Part shown: piece after piece, positions 6,838-13,440 of the stretch
Position numbering within the stretch: position 1 is the first letter of the stretch
How the letters are laid out: each line of letters starts with the position of its first letter
NCBI GenBank assembly: GCA_042408785.1
Contig: JBHOQU010000126.1
Span: 1-13,563, forward strand
Source: JAUQQI01 sp042408785
GTDB taxonomy: Bacteria; Chloroflexota; Dehalococcoidia; JAUQQI01
DNA length: 13,563 nt
Reading direction: 5' to 3'
Notes under the pieces: model-generated
What the model was told of the DNA's origin: nothing
Databases searched by the model: none
What the model saw: the letters and a program-made list of their open reading frames with translations, nothing else
Program-made: the position numbers and the translations under genes

Positions 6838-7749
6838 ATGCCAAGGCTGCTCGTCTGGGAGGAAGGCCGGTTCCGGTGGGTGCGGGTGCCCGGGGAGCGC
6901 TCGGTTCGGTGGGTTGCCTGGCGGCCGGACGGGACCGAGGCCCTGCTGGTGGGCAACGGCGGGACGGCCTTCCGGTGGCGGGCCGGCGCTTTTGAGCCGG
7001 CCCCGGCGCCGACTTCGGAGAACCTACGGGGGGCGGCCTGGCACCCGGCCGGACGCTGGGCCCTGGTGGTAGGCAATGCCGGGACCATTCTGCGGTTCGA
7101 GGCCGGGGCCTGGGAGCGGGTCTTGTTTTTCTCGGCGGTGGCCCTGCGGCGGGCGGCCTGGTCGCCCGACGGCCGCTACGCCCTGATCGTGGGCAACGAT
7201 GGCCTCGCCCTCCGCTACGAGCAGGGGCAAGTGAAGGCGGTCGGGTTCGCCTATCATCATCTGCGGTCGGTTGCCTTCCACCCCTCCGGAGAATTCGCCC
7301 TGATTGCGGGGAATCGGGGCCTTTATCGCTACGAAGAGGGGGCCCCCGACCTGATCCCCCTCCACCGGGAGCCCGAGGGGGACCTTATCGCCGTGGCGTT
7401 TCGGCCGGACGGGGCCGAGGCCCTCGTGGCCGGCTTCAGGCCGGGCGGGGCGGCGGAGCGGGAAGGGGTGCTCTACCGGTGGACGCCCGACGGCCTCTCC
7501 GAGGCGGCCGAGCCGGCGGCGGGCCAGGTATGGGTGGGGGTGGCGTGGGCGCCCGACGGGCGGGCGGCCTGGCTGGCGGGTAATCCGGGACCCCGACCCC
7601 TGCCGAGCCTGGTGGCCCGCTGGAAAGGCGGCCGTCTCCGGGAAGTCTTCCGTCACCCGAGCTTCCGGTTCACCGGGGTTTTCCCCGACCCCGCCCACCG
7701 GACCATTCTGTTTCCCGGCTCGACCAGGTCCTTTTTCTGGACGGCCTAG
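6838..7749 (+). CDS. WD40/Ycf48-like beta-propeller protein of about seven blades
   Basis: A 303-residue protein built almost wholly of repeats with the core pattern W-x-PDG-x-(x)-AL-(I/V)VGN-x-G-x-(x)-R(W/Y). Repeats begin near residues 23, 63, 103, 142, 183, 231 and 278; the first four are 39-41 residues long and the later ones longer and more divergent. Seven units suit a closed seven-bladed beta propeller. There is no signal peptide or membrane segment, so it should be cytoplasmic, probably a protein-binding scaffold; no enzymatic motif is seen. The ATG (6838-6840) is 23 bases after the DinB stop, with only a close, weak GGAG before it, so translation may depend on the upstream gene. The reading frame is intact although the neighbours on both sides are broken. 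Role unknown. Confidence 0.8.
   Translation: MPRLLVWEEGRFRWVRVPGERSVRWVAWRPDGTEALLVGNGGTAFRWRAGAFEPAPAPTSENLRGAAWHPAGRWALVVGNAGTILRFEAGAWERVLFFSAVALRRAAWSPDGRYALIVGNDGLALRYEQGQVKAVGFAYHHLRSVAFHPSGEFALIAGNRGLYRYEEGAPDLIPLHREPEGDLIAVAFRPDGAEALVAGFRPGGAAEREGVLYRWTPDGLSEAAEPAAGQVWVGVAWAPDGRAAWLAGNPGPRPLPSLVARWKGGRLREVFRHPSFRFTGVFPDPAHRTILFPGSTRSFFWTA
6904..7386 (+). repeat. Tandem blade-encoding repeat, period about 120 bp
   Basis: Four tandem coding units of about 39-41 codons each (blades 1-4 of the propeller) share the core of PDG or PSG/PAG, then ALxVGN or ALIAGN, then a G and an R(W/F/Y). The similarity is clearest at the protein level. Later blades (7387-7746) keep the pattern with insertions. 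Confidence 0.65.
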
Positions 7750-7818
7750 CCGGGCCGCGGCGACGCGACTTCAATAGACCACTCACAGAATCCTTTGTGT
7801 TTCCTTCACAATTCAGGT

Positions 7819-8010
7819 AAGGAGACAATAATATTCCGTTCCACGCTTACGAGTAAGAAGCAGCTCACCGTTCCGAAGGCGGTCCGACGGGTGCCGGGGC
7901 TGGGCCCCGGAAGACCAGGTCGAAACGGCGAGGTCCGGTTGAGGCCGCTGCGGCGCTACACTGCCCGGGAGCTTATCAAGCCGTTAGAGATTCGGTACCC
8001 CCGGTCCTGA
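7819..8010 (+). pseudogene. Remnant of an AbrB/VapB-type antitoxin gene
   Basis: The frame reads RSTLTSKKQLTVPKAVRRV, the swapped-hairpin AbrB/SpoVT DNA-binding motif of VapB-type antitoxins, then a disturbed centre, then GEVRLRPLRRYTARELIKPLE and a stop at 8008-8010. An AAGGAG site (7819-7824) is followed at the right distance by ATA ATA (7828-7833) where an ATG would be expected, so the start codon seems lost; a TTG at 7795 is in frame but sits before the ribosome binding site. In the centre the expected LGPEDQVE appears only if one C is removed from the run at 7905-7908, and a few codons are then missing before the frame is restored near 7922. Antitoxin, broken at start and middle, next to a broken PIN toxin. 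The 80 bases before it (7750-7830) show no clear promoter. Confidence 0.7.
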
Positions 8011-8060
8011 AGGGGAGCGGGCGGCCCTCGAAAAGGCGCCGGCCGGAAAAATACGGCCGC

Positions 8061-8449
8061 TACCGGGTCGACACAAACGTACTTTTGCGGCCGGCGACGG
8101 GGACCCCGACCTTTTCGGGCGGGCCCTGGGGCTCATCGAACGGGCGGAAGCGGGCGAATGCGCCCTGGCGGTTCATCCGATGGAGGTGGCCGAGGCCTGC
8201 CGCGTGCTGGCCGGCTTTTACCGGCAGGCGCGGTCCGAGGTCCGGCGGCGACTTGAGGCCGTTTTAAGCCTCAGGGCCCTTAACGTGTGGGGCGAGGCCG
8301 CTTTGGGGGCGGCCCTGGAGCTCATGGCGGACCGGGGCGTGGACTTTGCCGATGTCTATCTTTCCCTGGGGGCGGCGGGGCAGGGCGACGGGATCGCCGC
8401 CTTTGACCGGGACTTCCGGAAGCTTCCGGCCCCAAGACTCGAGCCGTGA
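8061..8449 (+). pseudogene. Remnant of a PIN-domain (VapC-type) ribonuclease toxin gene
   Basis: PIN toxins cut RNA with a metal site held by conserved acidic residues. The start of the domain is seen as YRVDTNVLLR (from 8061), but the frame then breaks at a G run (8099-8102): one more G would join it to DPDLFGRALGLIERAEAGECALAVHPMEVAEACRVL in the next frame. That frame runs to the stop at 8447-8449 and keeps the later acidic residues (MEVAEA, GVDFADVYL, AAFDRDFRKL). No start codon or ribosome binding site is found before YRVDTN. With the antitoxin remnant directly upstream, this was a VapBC-like module. An internal ATG at 8180 would give an 89-residue protein lacking the first catalytic Asp. 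Confidence 0.75.
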
Positions 8450-8485
8450 CCGCCGGCGGTAACCGGAGCCCAACTCCCAGGACGA

Positions 8486-8513
8486 CCCCCGGCCGCGAAA
8501 AGGCCGACCGGGG
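8486..8513. terminator. GC-rich imperfect hairpin between the PIN remnant and the PAC2 promoter
   Basis: CCCC...CGGCC pairs with GGCCG...GGGG around the loop GCGAAAA, with a small bulge. No T run follows on the plus strand, so it is at best a weak terminator or simply part of the promoter region. A 12-bp perfect palindrome, ACCGCCGGCGGT, overlaps the PIN stop just before it (8449-8460). Confidence 0.25.
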
Positions 8514-8517
8514 CCTA

Positions 8518-8546
8518 TTGACAGTGGCCGGCCGCCGGGGGATAAT
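8518..8546 (+). promoter_or_regulatory. Sigma-70-type promoter of the PAC2 gene, predicting a leaderless mRNA
   Basis: A perfect TTGACA (8518-8523), a 17-base spacer and GATAAT (8541-8546, one mismatch) form a near-ideal promoter. The expected transcript start, about 6-8 bases past the -10, is 8552-8554, and the PAC2 ATG is at 8556. There is no room for a ribosome binding site at the usual distance, so the mRNA should be leaderless or nearly so. Confidence 0.75.
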
Positions 8547-8555
8547 GGACTGGGG

Positions 8556-9485
8556 ATGGTAGTTGACGAGTATTTCACCTTCTTTGAACCCCCCGAACTT
8601 GGGGAGTCGGTCCTCATCGCGGCCTTCGCCGGCTGGCCGGATGCGGCCGAGGTGGCCACCACGGCCGCCCGATTCCTGGTTCGGCACTGGTCGGCCCGCC
8701 GGTTCGCCAGCATCGACCCCGAGCCCTTCTACGTCTTCACCCTGGTGCGGCCGGTGGTCCGTCAGGTCGGCCCCTACCGCCGGGAGGTCCACTGGCCGAG
8801 CAACGACTTCTACGCCGCCCGAAACCCCATCCCGGGCCAGGACGCGGTCCTCCTGGTGGGGGTTGAGCCCAACCTCCACTGGCGGGCCTTCGCCGAGGCG
8901 GTCCTCCACGTCGTCCGCACCTGTAACGTCCGCTTCGTCCTCACCCTTGGGGGTCTGCTGGCCGATGTGCCCCACACCGGGCCGGTCCGCCTGACCGGAA
9001 CGGCCAACAGTGCCCAGGTGCTGGAGCGCCTCGAATCGGTGGGGGTCCGCCGCTCCCGATACGAGGGGCCGACGGGCATCCACTCCGTCCTCCACGAGGC
9101 CCTCACCCGCAACCGGATTCCGGCCGCCAGCATCTGGGGCAATGTCCCCCACTACCTGGCGACGGCCGCAAACCCCAAGGTGGTCGTCGGCATCCTTTCG
9201 GCGGTGCGCCACTTTTTCGGGGTCGACCTCGACCTGTGGGAGCTGGAGATTGCGGCCCAGCGGTTTATCCGGCAGGTGGATGAGGTTATCGCCCAGAACC
9301 CCGAGATGGCCGCCTACGTCCGGGCCCTGGAAGAGAAGGAGGGGATAACCCCCCAACCCGAGGCCCCCCAAGCCGAAGAGGGGCCGGGCGAGCTTCCCAG
9401 CAAGGAGGCCCTGCTGAAGGACCTGGAGGAGTTTCTGCGGGGCCTTCAGCAGCGCCGCCGGGAGGACGAGTCTCCGGAGTCCTGA
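8556..9485 (+). CDS. PAC2-family protein (proteasome-assembly-chaperone-like)
   Basis: A 309-residue cytoplasmic protein of the PAC2 family, related to archaeal and eukaryotic proteasome assembly chaperones; bacterial members are mostly uncharacterised. Visible family features are AFAGWPDAAE (23-32), RPxV...VHWP (65-81), GVEPNLHW (102-109), LGGLLADVPHTGPV (131-144), YEGPTGI (169-175) and SIWGNVPHY (192-200). The C-terminal 45 residues are low-complexity and highly charged (Glu, Pro, Gln), probably a flexible tail or coiled segment. The ATG follows a strong promoter with almost no leader. The stop (9483-9485) touches the stop of convergent tctA with no base between. No proteasome or Pup genes are in the window. 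Confidence 0.9.
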   Translation: MVVDEYFTFFEPPELGESVLIAAFAGWPDAAEVATTAARFLVRHWSARRFASIDPEPFYVFTLVRPVVRQVGPYRREVHWPSNDFYAARNPIPGQDAVLLVGVEPNLHWRAFAEAVLHVVRTCNVRFVLTLGGLLADVPHTGPVRLTGTANSAQVLERLESVGVRRSRYEGPTGIHSVLHEALTRNRIPAASIWGNVPHYLATAANPKVVVGILSAVRHFFGVDLDLWELEIAAQRFIRQVDEVIAQNPEMAAYVRALEEKEGITPQPEAPQAEEGPGELPSKEALLKDLEEFLRGLQQRRREDESPES

Positions 9486-11003
9486 CTACGCCTGCTGAAC
9501 CTGCGGCCGCCGGCGACTGAGGAGCGCCCGGACCAGGGGTAGCATGAAGAGCAGAACGGCCACCCCCATCAGCGGCCCCGAAATCGGCCGGGTAAAGAGG
9601 ATGGCCGGCGAGCCGTGACCCATTATCAGCGTCTGGCGGAAGGCCGACTCCGTAGGGTCCCCCAGCACCAGGGCCACAATCAGGGGCGCCACCGGATACT
9701 TGAGCTTGCGTAGGACGTAGCCCACCAGGCCGAAGATCAAAACCAACCACACGTCGAAGAGGGAGTTGTTGATGGCGTACGCCCCCAGAATGCTGATCAT
9801 CGCGATGAACGGGGTCAGCAAAGCGTAGGGGACCCGCATGATGGCGGCCAGGATGGGCGTGGCTAAGATGCACAGGGCGAACCCGATCAGGTGCCCCACG
9901 TACAGGCTGCCCACAAGGCCCCAGACGAAATCGGGCCGCTCCTCGAAGAGCTTGGGCCCGGGGATCAGGCCCCACATGAAGAGGCCGGCCATGATCACGG
10001 CGGCCGTGGGCGAGCCCGGAACCCCCAGGGTCACCATTGGCAGGAGGGACCCGATGCCGGCGGCGTCGGCGGCCGCCTGGGGAGCCATCACCCCCTCAAC
10101 GGCGCCCTTACCGAACCGCTCGGGGTTGCGGGAGTACTGGCGGGCCATGCCGTAACCCATGAAGGAGGCCGGGGTCGCCCCGGTGCCGGGCATCACCCCG
10201 ACCCAGAAGCCCATAAGGGTGGCCGCAATGAGCAGCCAGATCCGCCGGCCCACCTCCCGGACCGCCACCACCAGGTCGTGCCAGCCGAGGCGGGCCTTTA
10301 TCTTATCGATTCTCTCCCGGGCTTGCTCCTCGGCCGAGACCAGAAGTTCGGCGATGCCGAAGAGGCCGATGGTCACCGGCACGAAGTTGAACCCGGTCAG
10401 GAGGGTGATGGTCCCGAAGGTCAAGCGGGGCTGGCCGGTTACCAGGTCCAGGCCCACCGCCCCGAGGAGGAAGCCGGCCGCAATCATGATGAGGGTTTTA
10501 AGGGGCGAAGCACCTTCCCCGATGCCCACAAAAGTGGCGAAAGCCATCAGCATGATGGCGAAAATCTCGGGGGGCCCGAACCCGAGGGCAAATTCGGCCA
10601 GGGGAACCGCGAAGAACGTAAAGAGCACGTTGGAAACGAAGGCCGCAAAGAGGGAGGAGACAAACGCGGTGGTCAGGGCCAGACCGGCCCGGCCGGCCTT
10701 AGCCAGGGGGTGGCCGTCGAAGACCAGCACCGCCGACCACGGCTCGCCCGGAATGTTAAACAGAATCGAGGTGATTACCCCGCCGTAGAGGGCCCCCCAG
10801 TAGAGGCCGGCCAGCATCATGATGGCGGCGTTCGGGTGGATAAAAAGGGTAAGGGGTAGGAGAATAGCAACCCCACTGGTACCCCCAAGGCCGGGCAGGA
10901 CCCCGATCACCAGCCCCAGGACGACCCCAAGAAAAAGAAATGCCAGGTTGTATGGCTGGAAGACCTGGCTGAAGCCCAGGGTCAGGCCGCTTATTGGGTC
11001 CAT
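9486..11003 (-). CDS. tctA: Tripartite tricarboxylate transporter, large membrane subunit TctA
   Basis: A 505-residue membrane protein with about 11-12 hydrophobic segments, the main transport subunit of the tripartite tricarboxylate transporter (TTT) family. It works with TctB and the extracytoplasmic binding protein TctC to import citrate or other carboxylates using an ion gradient. The two-fold internal repeat of the family is plain: VLPGLGG (35-41) with NIPGEP (83-88), and VMPGTGA (270-276) with GVPGSP (327-332). Length is usual. The ATG (11001-11003) has a GAGGAG ribosome binding site and lies 15 bases after the tctB stop, in one operon. The C-terminus ends in a basic tail (SRRRPQVQQA) and abuts the PAC2 stop. 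Confidence 0.95.
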   Translation of the reverse strand: MDPISGLTLGFSQVFQPYNLAFLFLGVVLGLVIGVLPGLGGTSGVAILLPLTLFIHPNAAIMMLAGLYWGALYGGVITSILFNIPGEPWSAVLVFDGHPLAKAGRAGLALTTAFVSSLFAAFVSNVLFTFFAVPLAEFALGFGPPEIFAIMLMAFATFVGIGEGASPLKTLIMIAAGFLLGAVGLDLVTGQPRLTFGTITLLTGFNFVPVTIGLFGIAELLVSAEEQARERIDKIKARLGWHDLVVAVREVGRRIWLLIAATLMGFWVGVMPGTGATPASFMGYGMARQYSRNPERFGKGAVEGVMAPQAAADAAGIGSLLPMVTLGVPGSPTAAVIMAGLFMWGLIPGPKLFEERPDFVWGLVGSLYVGHLIGFALCILATPILAAIMRVPYALLTPFIAMISILGAYAINNSLFDVWLVLIFGLVGYVLRKLKYPVAPLIVALVLGDPTESAFRQTLIMGHGSPAILFTRPISGPLMGVAVLLFMLPLVRALLSRRRPQVQQA

Positions 11004-11018
11004 CGCCGACTCCTCGGT

Positions 11019-11501
11019 TTAAAATGGCAGCATGTAGCCGTAAAGAAGGCTCTTGGGGAGCAGAACCTTAAAGCCGTGCTCGAACGCGTAGAAGGCGACC
11101 ACCGCCACCGCGATGCCCAGCGGCAGCGCCAGATACCAGCGCATTCGGCCGTACCAGACGGCAAAGAGGCCCATGTAAAGGGCCGTCACAATGTAGAACC
11201 CCAGGTAGGGGAGGAGCACCACCGCGGCCACCATCGGGGCGGCCACCTTGACCACCTCGGCCAGCTCCGACCTTTCGGCGAAGGGGGTCCGGGCGGAGTC
11301 GTTTTTTGCCGCCTGGGCGCAGACCAGAAGGCCGGAGGAGCCCATGACCAGGGCCGAAATGAGGGGAAACAGGCCCGGCTGCGGCCCGGCGCTCCCCCAG
11401 CCCGCCCCCAGCAAAACCGACTCCCGGATAAGGACCAGTGCCAGGGCCACGAAAGCCGCCCCAACCAAAAGCTCCAGATGCCGGGTTGTCGGCAGCCGCA
11501 T
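11019..11501 (-). CDS. tctB: Tripartite tricarboxylate transporter, small membrane subunit TctB
   Basis: A 160-residue protein with four hydrophobic segments (about 10-26, 43-62, 85-106 and 113-141), the size and layout of TctB, the small membrane subunit of the TTT family. The stretch PGLFPLISALVMG (42-54) is typical: an early PG.FP motif before the second membrane segment. TctB is poorly conserved, so the call leans on its position between tctC and tctA and on this motif. The ATG (11499-11501) lies 14 bases after the tctC stop with a G-rich site upstream. A polar loop of about 20 residues (63-83) separates segments two and three. Confidence 0.88.
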   Translation of the reverse strand: MRLPTTRHLELLVGAAFVALALVLIRESVLLGAGWGSAGPQPGLFPLISALVMGSSGLLVCAQAAKNDSARTPFAERSELAEVVKVAAPMVAAVVLLPYLGFYIVTALYMGLFAVWYGRMRWYLALPLGIAVAVVAFYAFEHGFKVLLPKSLLYGYMLPF

Positions 11502-11515
11502 CTCTGCCCCCCTGG

Positions 11516-12532
11516 TCAGACCCAGCCAGCCTGGGTCATTATGTCCCGGTGAAGCTTTTCAAAGTCGTCCAGGAACTTCTGGAAGTCGGAGCCGGTTAGG
11601 AACTTCGGCTCCAGCGCGTTTTGCTTCACGAAGTCCTGCCAGTCCTGGCTTTCGTAGACCTGCTTCATCAGGTTGATGTGCCAGGCCTGATGGGCCGGGC
11701 TGAGCTCAGGGGCCCCGACGACGGCCCGCATGTTGACGTAGCTGATGGGCAGGCCCAGCTCCTTGGCAGTGGGCAGGTCCTTGTAGGCCGGGGTGCGCTC
11801 GTCCAGGAAGGCGGCCAGCGGCCGGGTCCGCTCCGGGTAAAACTGGACGCACTCGCTGGGGTTATTCACCGTGGCCTCCACCTGCTTGCCGGCCAGCGCG
11901 GTGCAGACCTCGCCGCCGCCCCGGAAGGGCACGTAGTTGAAGGGCTTCGTGTTGGCCCGGAGCTCGATGAGCTTGAACAGGATCTCGTCCTCCTGCTTCG
12001 AACCGGTGCCGCCCACGGTGATGGACCGCTGGCGGGCTTCCCGGAGGAAATCGTCCAGGGTTTTGATGTTCGAATCCGACCAGACCCAGAGGAAGAAGGG
12101 GTCCAGGGCCAGCAGGGCGATGGGCGTAAAACTGCGGGTCGTGAAGGGCAGCTTCTGGAGCATGGGGGTAGTGATGAAGCTGTTAAGGGTGATCATAATG
12201 ACGTGGGGGTCGGCCCGCTTTGAGGCCACGTACTGCATGGCCTCGGCACCGGCCCCGCCTGCTTTGTTCACGGGGACAAAAGGCTGGGGCGAGAGCTTGT
12301 GCTTTTCGATGATGCCGATGATAAAGCGGGCGTAAATGTCGGAGCCGCCGCCGGGGCTGGTGGAAATGACGAACTCCACCGGGCGGGTGGGCGGCTGGGG
12401 GGCGACTTGACCCGTCTGGGCCGCCTGCGGCTGGGGAGCCGGCGCGCCTGCCGGGGCGCAGGCCCCGAGGCCCGCCGAGGCAAAGGCGGCGAGGCCGTAG
12501 CCGAGGAACTGCCGCCGGGAGACCTTCGCCAT
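11516..12532 (-). CDS. tctC: Tripartite tricarboxylate transporter substrate-binding lipoprotein TctC (BUG family)
   Basis: A 338-residue extracytoplasmic binding protein. It has a twin-arginine motif (SRRQFLGYG, 5-13), a hydrophobic stretch and a lipobox ending at Cys25 (GLGAC), so it is probably a Tat-exported lipoprotein, then an Ala/Gln/Pro linker to about 48. The fold begins at PVEFVISTSPGGGSDIYAR (51-69), the usual start of the BUG/TctC family, whose loops bind carboxylates. VNKAGGAGAEAM (88-99) is the second family marker. The ligand cannot be told. The ATG (12530-12532) has a full AAAGGAGG site seven bases upstream; the promoter lies about 180 bases away, leaving a long leader. First gene of tctCBA; no TctDE two-component regulator is in the window. 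Confidence 0.93.
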   Translation of the reverse strand: MAKVSRRQFLGYGLAAFASAGLGACAPAGAPAPQPQAAQTGQVAPQPPTRPVEFVISTSPGGGSDIYARFIIGIIEKHKLSPQPFVPVNKAGGAGAEAMQYVASKRADPHVIMITLNSFITTPMLQKLPFTTRSFTPIALLALDPFFLWVWSDSNIKTLDDFLREARQRSITVGGTGSKQEDEILFKLIELRANTKPFNYVPFRGGGEVCTALAGKQVEATVNNPSECVQFYPERTRPLAAFLDERTPAYKDLPTAKELGLPISYVNMRAVVGAPELSPAHQAWHINLMKQVYESQDWQDFVKQNALEPKFLTGSDFQKFLDDFEKLHRDIMTQAGWV

Positions 12533-12675
12533 GCCTGGTCCTCCTTTCTCCAGTCTTTTCAGTTGTCGGTCGATCGGACGGTCAGACCAGCCAGGCGGAA
12601 ATTAAAAGCCGCAGGTGATCAGGCCGGCCGACCGCCTTTCGCCGGTGCGCAAAACAAGCACCTGGAACACGCCCG

Positions 12676-12696
12676 GATCGCCACCCCTTGGCGACC
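12676..12696 (-). promoter_or_regulatory. Stem-loop near the 5' end of the tct mRNA leader
   Basis: TCGCCA and TGGCGA (12678-12683 and 12689-12694) form a perfect six-base stem around a five-base loop, extended by a G-T and a G-C pair. On the minus strand it would lie about 15 nt from the predicted 5' end of a 180-nt leader, where it could stabilise the mRNA or bind a protein. A smaller GGTGC/GCACC hairpin follows. No known riboswitch pattern is recognised. Confidence 0.4.
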
Positions 12697-12717
12697 GCTA
12701 CTGCCGTTTGCCGCCTA

Positions 12718-12746
12718 ATTATACGGGGACGAAAAGCGTCCGTCAA
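12718..12746 (-). promoter_or_regulatory. Sigma-70-type promoter of the tctCBA operon
   Basis: On the minus strand TTGACG (12741-12746, one mismatch), a 17-base spacer and a perfect TATAAT (12718-12723) make a strong promoter. The transcript should start near 12711, leaving a leader of about 178 nt before the tctC ATG. Confidence 0.75.
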
Positions 12747-12880
12747 GGCCGAACGGCAACCCACCCGCCAGCCATACCGCACAGGCGTACGGCTTTGTAC
12801 CCCCACGGCCGTCTCGACCACCGCCCAGGTACAGAACAGTTTGAGCATAACCGGGAAACCCCGCACCCGGTTCGCATCTC

Positions 12881-12909
12881 TTGCATAAATCACAATACTG
12901 TGATATATT
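12881..12909 (+). promoter_or_regulatory. Extended -10 promoter of the TlpA-like gene
   Basis: TGATATATT (12901-12909) is an extended -10 (TGn plus TATATT, one mismatch to TATAAT). A poor -35, TTGCAT (12881-12886), lies 17 bases upstream. The transcript should start near 12916 and the GGGAGGG ribosome binding site (12918-12924) is just before the ATG at 12930. The surrounding 40 bases are markedly AT-rich compared with the rest of the window. Confidence 0.6.
12889..12904. promoter_or_regulatory. Inverted repeat within the promoter spacer, probable operator
   Basis: ATCACA and TGTGAT are separated by four bases (ATAC), giving a 16-bp near-perfect palindrome that lies in the -35/-10 spacer and overlaps the extended -10. 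A protein bound there would block RNA polymerase. The half-sites are in the opposite order from a CRP/FNR site (TGTGA-N6-TCACA), so the regulator family is not known. Confidence 0.55.
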
Positions 12910-12929
12910 TGTCGGTTGGGAGGGCCGTT

Positions 12930-13440
12930 ATGAAAAGCAAGGGCCGCAAGTCCGGCCGCCCCGTCGGTCTCGTCGTTTTCGGCCTGGGTCTTCTGCTGGT
13001 TCTGATCCCCGTCTTTGTCACCGTGGGCTACCTTCGGGGCCAACCGCCCCCGGCCCCGCCGGGCGCCCTTTCCGCCCCGAAACCCTCCCCCCCCGACCGC
13101 CAGATACGGCCCGCCCCGGACTTCACCATTGAGACCCTGGACGGCGGCCGCTTTGTCCTTTCGGACTACCGGGGCCGGGTGGTTGTCGTCTATTTTATGG
13201 CTGGCTGGTGTCTCAGCTGCATCCCCGAGGCCCGGGCCCTGGCCAGGCTATACCAAGAATACCGGGACCGGGGGCTGGAGGTTCTGGCCGTGGACGCCCA
13301 GTTTGACGAAAGCCCGGCCGACTTAGAGCGCTTCCGCCGGCAGGTAGGCACCAACCCGCCCCCCAACTACCGCTGGGCCATCGACCGGGACCTGAAGGTG
13401 GTGACCGCCCTGGGGGTTGAGAACTGCTCGCTGGACTATG
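12930..13440 (+). pseudogene. TlpA/redoxin-type membrane-anchored thiol-disulfide protein, interrupted by an insertion element
   Basis: Residues 1-10 are basic, 11-34 form a membrane anchor and 35-58 a Pro-rich linker. The thioredoxin fold then begins at PAPDFTIETLDGG (61-73), with the redox motif WCLSC (Cys94 and Cys97). The domain should face outside the cytoplasm and act in thiol reduction, cytochrome c maturation or protein folding. Native sequence continues to about residue 170 (ALGVENCSLDY); then the left end of an IS607-type element begins, so the cis-proline loop and C-terminal strands are missing. The frame does not stop but reads through into the element to the window edge. The ATG has a GGGAGGG site and a regulated-looking promoter, so a truncated or fused product may still be made. 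Confidence 0.8.

Larger units (their letters stand above)
12533..12929. other. Divergent intergenic region, 397 bp, no gene
   Basis: This region separates tctC (minus) from the TlpA-like gene (plus). It holds the tct leader (12533-12711), the tct promoter (12718-12746) and the plus-strand promoter with its operator-like repeat (12881-12909). Frames that cross it are Arg-rich, lack ribosome binding sites and match no family that I recognise. I see nothing further in 12747-12880. Confidence 0.6.

Noticed and set aside
6838..6840. An earlier start of the propeller frame at 6310
   Set aside because: The upstream part reads as Pro/Gly-rich shadow sequence over the DinB gene; blade repeats begin only after the ATG at 6838.
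8322..9371. A 349-residue minus-strand frame opposite the PAC2 gene
   Set aside because: The plus-strand frame carries the PAC2 motifs, a strong promoter and normal codon pattern; the reverse frame has no start signals.
9891..10859. A 322-residue plus-strand frame opposite tctA
   Set aside because: It is antisense to an intact, motif-rich tctA; its His, Gly and Gln-rich sequence is typical of the reverse complement of membrane-protein codons.
12590..12635. Attenuator in the tct leader (GCCG/CGGC stem then TTTT)
   Set aside because: The stem is only four to five pairs with a loop of about 13 bases, too weak to list as a terminator.
12582..13043. A 153-residue minus-strand frame crossing the tct/TlpA intergenic region
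   Set aside because: It crosses both promoters and the start of the TlpA-like gene, has no ribosome binding site, and its composition and lack of recognisable motifs fit a chance frame in GC-rich DNA.
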